Shown here: one piece after another, positions 7,000 to 8,003 of the stretch
How the letters are laid out: each line of letters begins with the position of its first letter
Position numbering within the stretch: position 1 is the stretch's first letter
NCBI GenBank assembly: GCA_019307165.1
Contig: JAFDKD010000236.1
Span: forward strand, 1 to 8,003
Source: Deltaproteobacteria bacterium
GTDB taxonomy: Bacteria > Desulfobacterota > DSM-4660 > Desulfatiglandales > Desulfatiglandaceae
DNA length: 8,003 nucleotides
Direction: 5' to 3'
The notes under the pieces: generated by a model
Databases searched by the model: none
What the model was told of the DNA's origin: nothing
The model's input: only the letters and a program-made list of their open reading frames with translations
Translations under genes and position numbers: made by a program

Positions 7000-7493
7000 G
7001 CATAGGCCTGCAGTTTGGGATTCAAAGGGCGGAAGGCGCCCTGGGAAATGCCATCTTCGATGATGGTTTCAACCACATGCGTGAATTTCCTTTTCTCTTC
7101 CCGAATTCTTTGAAAATCCGCCTCAGGCAATTGGCTTTCCTCACTGAAGAAGACCGAGAACATGGCCAGGTTCTCGATGACCACGGTGTTGAGATGACGC
7201 CTGATAAAAAGCCGAAGTTTTTCCGCGGGGGAGAGTTCCATGTTGGGAATTTCATAGATGTAGCCAAAGAAGGTCTCCAGGGCCTGTATGTAAATCTGGG
7301 AAAGGAGGTTTTCCTTGGAGGAAACATAGTGGTACAGGGCCGGTTTGGTCACGCCCAGGTCCTCCGCCACGTCATCCAGCGTGGCCCTCCGATAGCCCTT
7401 TTGGTGGAAGATTTTTACGGCCGAGTCAATGATCATCTGTTGCCGCAGGCTTTTTCCCTGCGCTTTGAAATCGAGTTGCCGCGCTTTGCCCAT
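6867..7493 (-). CDS. TetR/AcrR-family transcriptional regulator, C-terminus abnormal
   Basis: The ATG at 7493 follows GGAG with a 6-nt spacer and starts MGKARQLDFKAQ; the in-frame extension up to 7610 is rejected because it would run through the divergent promoter. Residues about 18-63 are a textbook TetR DNA-binding domain (IIDSAVKIFHQKGYRRATLDD, then VAEDLGVTKPALYHYVSSKENL). Residues 70-165 resemble the ligand-binding helices of acyl-CoA or fatty-acid-responsive regulators (for example GYIYEIPNMELSPAEKL and FSVFFSEESQLP). After GAFRPLNPKLQAYA (about 152-165) the expected last two helices, which make the dimer interface, are absent. The frame continues NSSPSSNRGIDTRR to a stop at 6867. The regulator may therefore be non-functional or chimeric. 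It is divergent from the mutase gene, so local control of that gene and of itself is the natural inference. Ligand unknown. Confidence 0.8.
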   Translation of the reverse strand: MGKARQLDFKAQGKSLRQQMIIDSAVKIFHQKGYRRATLDDVAEDLGVTKPALYHYVSSKENLLSQIYIQALETFFGYIYEIPNMELSPAEKLRLFIRRHLNTVVIENLAMFSVFFSEESQLPEADFQRIREEKRKFTHVVETIIEDGISQGAFRPLNPKLQAYANSSPSSNRGIDTRRVKIERRLQRMRRFGIKIIRWSENVTFSRS

Positions 7494-7521
7494 TATCTGC
7501 TCCTTCGTCGTCAAAAAATTC

Positions 7522-7550
7522 TTGACGTGTCGGGTTTCGGGTGATATTTT
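7522..7550 (+). promoter_or_regulatory. Sigma70-type promoter of the mutase gene
   Basis: TTGACG (7522-7527), a 17-nt spacer and TATTTT (7545-7550) give a good match to a sigma70 promoter pointing at the mutase gene, with a predicted start near 7557 and a leader of about 95 nt. The palindromic operator overlaps the -10 and the start point, the classical arrangement for repression. Confidence 0.6.
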
Positions 7551-7567
7551 ACTTGCTGGTAAGTAAA
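7548..7567. promoter_or_regulatory. Palindromic TetR-type operator
   Basis: TTTACTTGCTGGTAAGTAAA is an inverted repeat of perfect 7-bp arms (TTTACTT/AAGTAAA) around 6 nt, located in the tetR-mutase divergent region. The size and symmetry suit a TetR-family dimer. A further copy of the right half, GTAAGTA, lies exactly 20 bp downstream (7579-7585 against 7559-7565), about two helical turns away, which suggests a second, weaker site on the same DNA face. It overlaps the mutase -10 and lies 55-74 bp upstream of the tetR start, so autoregulation is also possible. Confidence 0.65.
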
Positions 7568-7651
7568 GTTTCCGGCCAGTAAGTAGCCATAGATTCAGCG
7601 CCCATGTCAAGAAAAAACATCGCCGATTAACCTCGTTGCAGGGAGGACAAA

Positions 7652-8003
7652 ATGAGCAATGACGCCGAAATCAAAGAAAAATCAAAAGGGACCGATGACA
7701 CCAGGAACTGGGATGATTTTCTGAAGTCCTATTATGACAAGCCCCAGAGCGTCAAGACCTGGTCCGGTTTCGATGCCAAGGAGATCTATACGCCGGAAGA
7801 CCGGAAAAACGAGGATTATCAAGAGAAAATAGGCGACGCGGGAGAATTTCCATTTACGCGGGGGATCCACCGCGACATGTTCCGTGGCCGATACTGGACC
7901 CGCCGGGAGGTGGTGGGCATCGGGTCTCCGGCAGATACGCACGAAAGGGCCGCCTATTGCTTCGAGCAGGGCGCCATGGGCATGAATACCATCGCGGATG
8001 TGA
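7652..8003 (+). CDS. Cobalamin-dependent acyl-CoA mutase large subunit, N-terminal part (partial)
   Basis: The gene runs off the right edge; 117 residues are visible. The ATG at 7652 has GGGAGG five bases upstream. The N-terminal part has landmarks of the methylmalonyl-CoA mutase family: KTWSGFDAKEIYTPED (like the SG..-LYTPED region), GEFPFTRGI, then MFRGRYWTRREVVG and HERAAYCFEQGAMGMNTIADV, which aligns with NERFRYLLEQGQTGLSVAFD of known mutases. These enzymes use adenosylcobalamin radical chemistry to rearrange acyl-CoA carbon skeletons. Aligned by eye to the P. shermanii enzyme, the residue at Tyr89 is Val and the VAFD segment is TIAD, so methylmalonyl-CoA is an unlikely natural substrate. 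Candidates by analogy are 2-hydroxyisobutyryl-, isobutyryl-, ethylmalonyl- or alkyl/benzylsuccinyl-CoA-type mutases. In split enzymes the B12-binding small subunit is separate and would lie downstream. Confidence 0.85.
   Translation, partial: MSNDAEIKEKSKGTDDTRNWDDFLKSYYDKPQSVKTWSGFDAKEIYTPEDRKNEDYQEKIGDAGEFPFTRGIHRDMFRGRYWTRREVVGIGSPADTHERAAYCFEQGAMGMNTIADV

Noticed and set aside
7494..7610. N-terminal extension of the TetR frame beginning at 7610
   Set aside because: It would be translated through the divergent promoter and operator. The ATG at 7493 has a good ribosome binding site and gives a normal TetR N-terminus.
7682..7942. Minus-strand 86-codon frame opposite the mutase gene
   Set aside because: It is antisense to a recognisable mutase N-terminus and has no ribosome binding site context.

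Overview
The window looks like a chromosomal catabolic locus from an anaerobic, moderately GC-rich proteobacterium-like organism. Desulfobacterota (sulfate reducers, syntrophs and relatives) are the best guess. The basis is a Liv-type (HAAT) ABC transporter operon with an acyl-CoA ligase inside it, next to a divergently transcribed cobalamin-dependent acyl-CoA mutase under a TetR regulator. The taxonomic guess is inference; no rRNA or lineage marker is present.

Layout, right to left because most genes are on the minus strand. A minus-strand operon runs livG (ATPase, about 6315 down to 5544), AMP-forming long-chain/aromatic-type acyl-CoA ligase (5508-3586), livH (3593-2685), livM (2636-1554), livK (periplasmic binding protein, 1520-267) and the first codons of livF (28-1, running off the window). 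Spacing from livG to livK is tight: ligase and livH overlap by 8 nt, and the other gaps are 33-48 nt. A gap of about 240 nt with two strong hairpins separates livK from livF. A candidate sigma70 promoter with an AT-rich upstream tract lies 5' of livG. Beyond it is a tetR-family gene (7493 down to 6867). A divergent intergenic region of about 160 nt carries a 20-bp palindrome over a good promoter, and the plus-strand mutase large-subunit gene follows (7652 to the window end).

Working model: LivK-HMGF imports a carboxylic acid rather than, or as well as, a branched-chain amino acid. The operon-encoded ligase then traps it as a CoA thioester. The mutase next door would rearrange the carbon skeleton of a related acyl-CoA, and the TetR protein would derepress the pathway when its acyl-CoA (or acid) ligand appears. 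The substrate cannot be read from the sequence.

Two genes carry lesions. livG loses frame just after its H-loop, and its family-typical C-terminus continues in another frame; the size of the missing piece fits a net loss of about 26 nt. The TetR reading frame loses its family-like C-terminus after about residue 165 and runs into an Arg/Ser-rich tail, while a different frame of the same DNA encodes a plausible charged helical C-terminal fragment of 62 residues. Both could be real decay or rearrangement events, or assembly/sequence artefacts. The partial mutase is divergent at positions that in methylmalonyl-CoA mutase contact substrate (the Tyr89 position is Val), so it should not simply be called methylmalonyl-CoA mutase.
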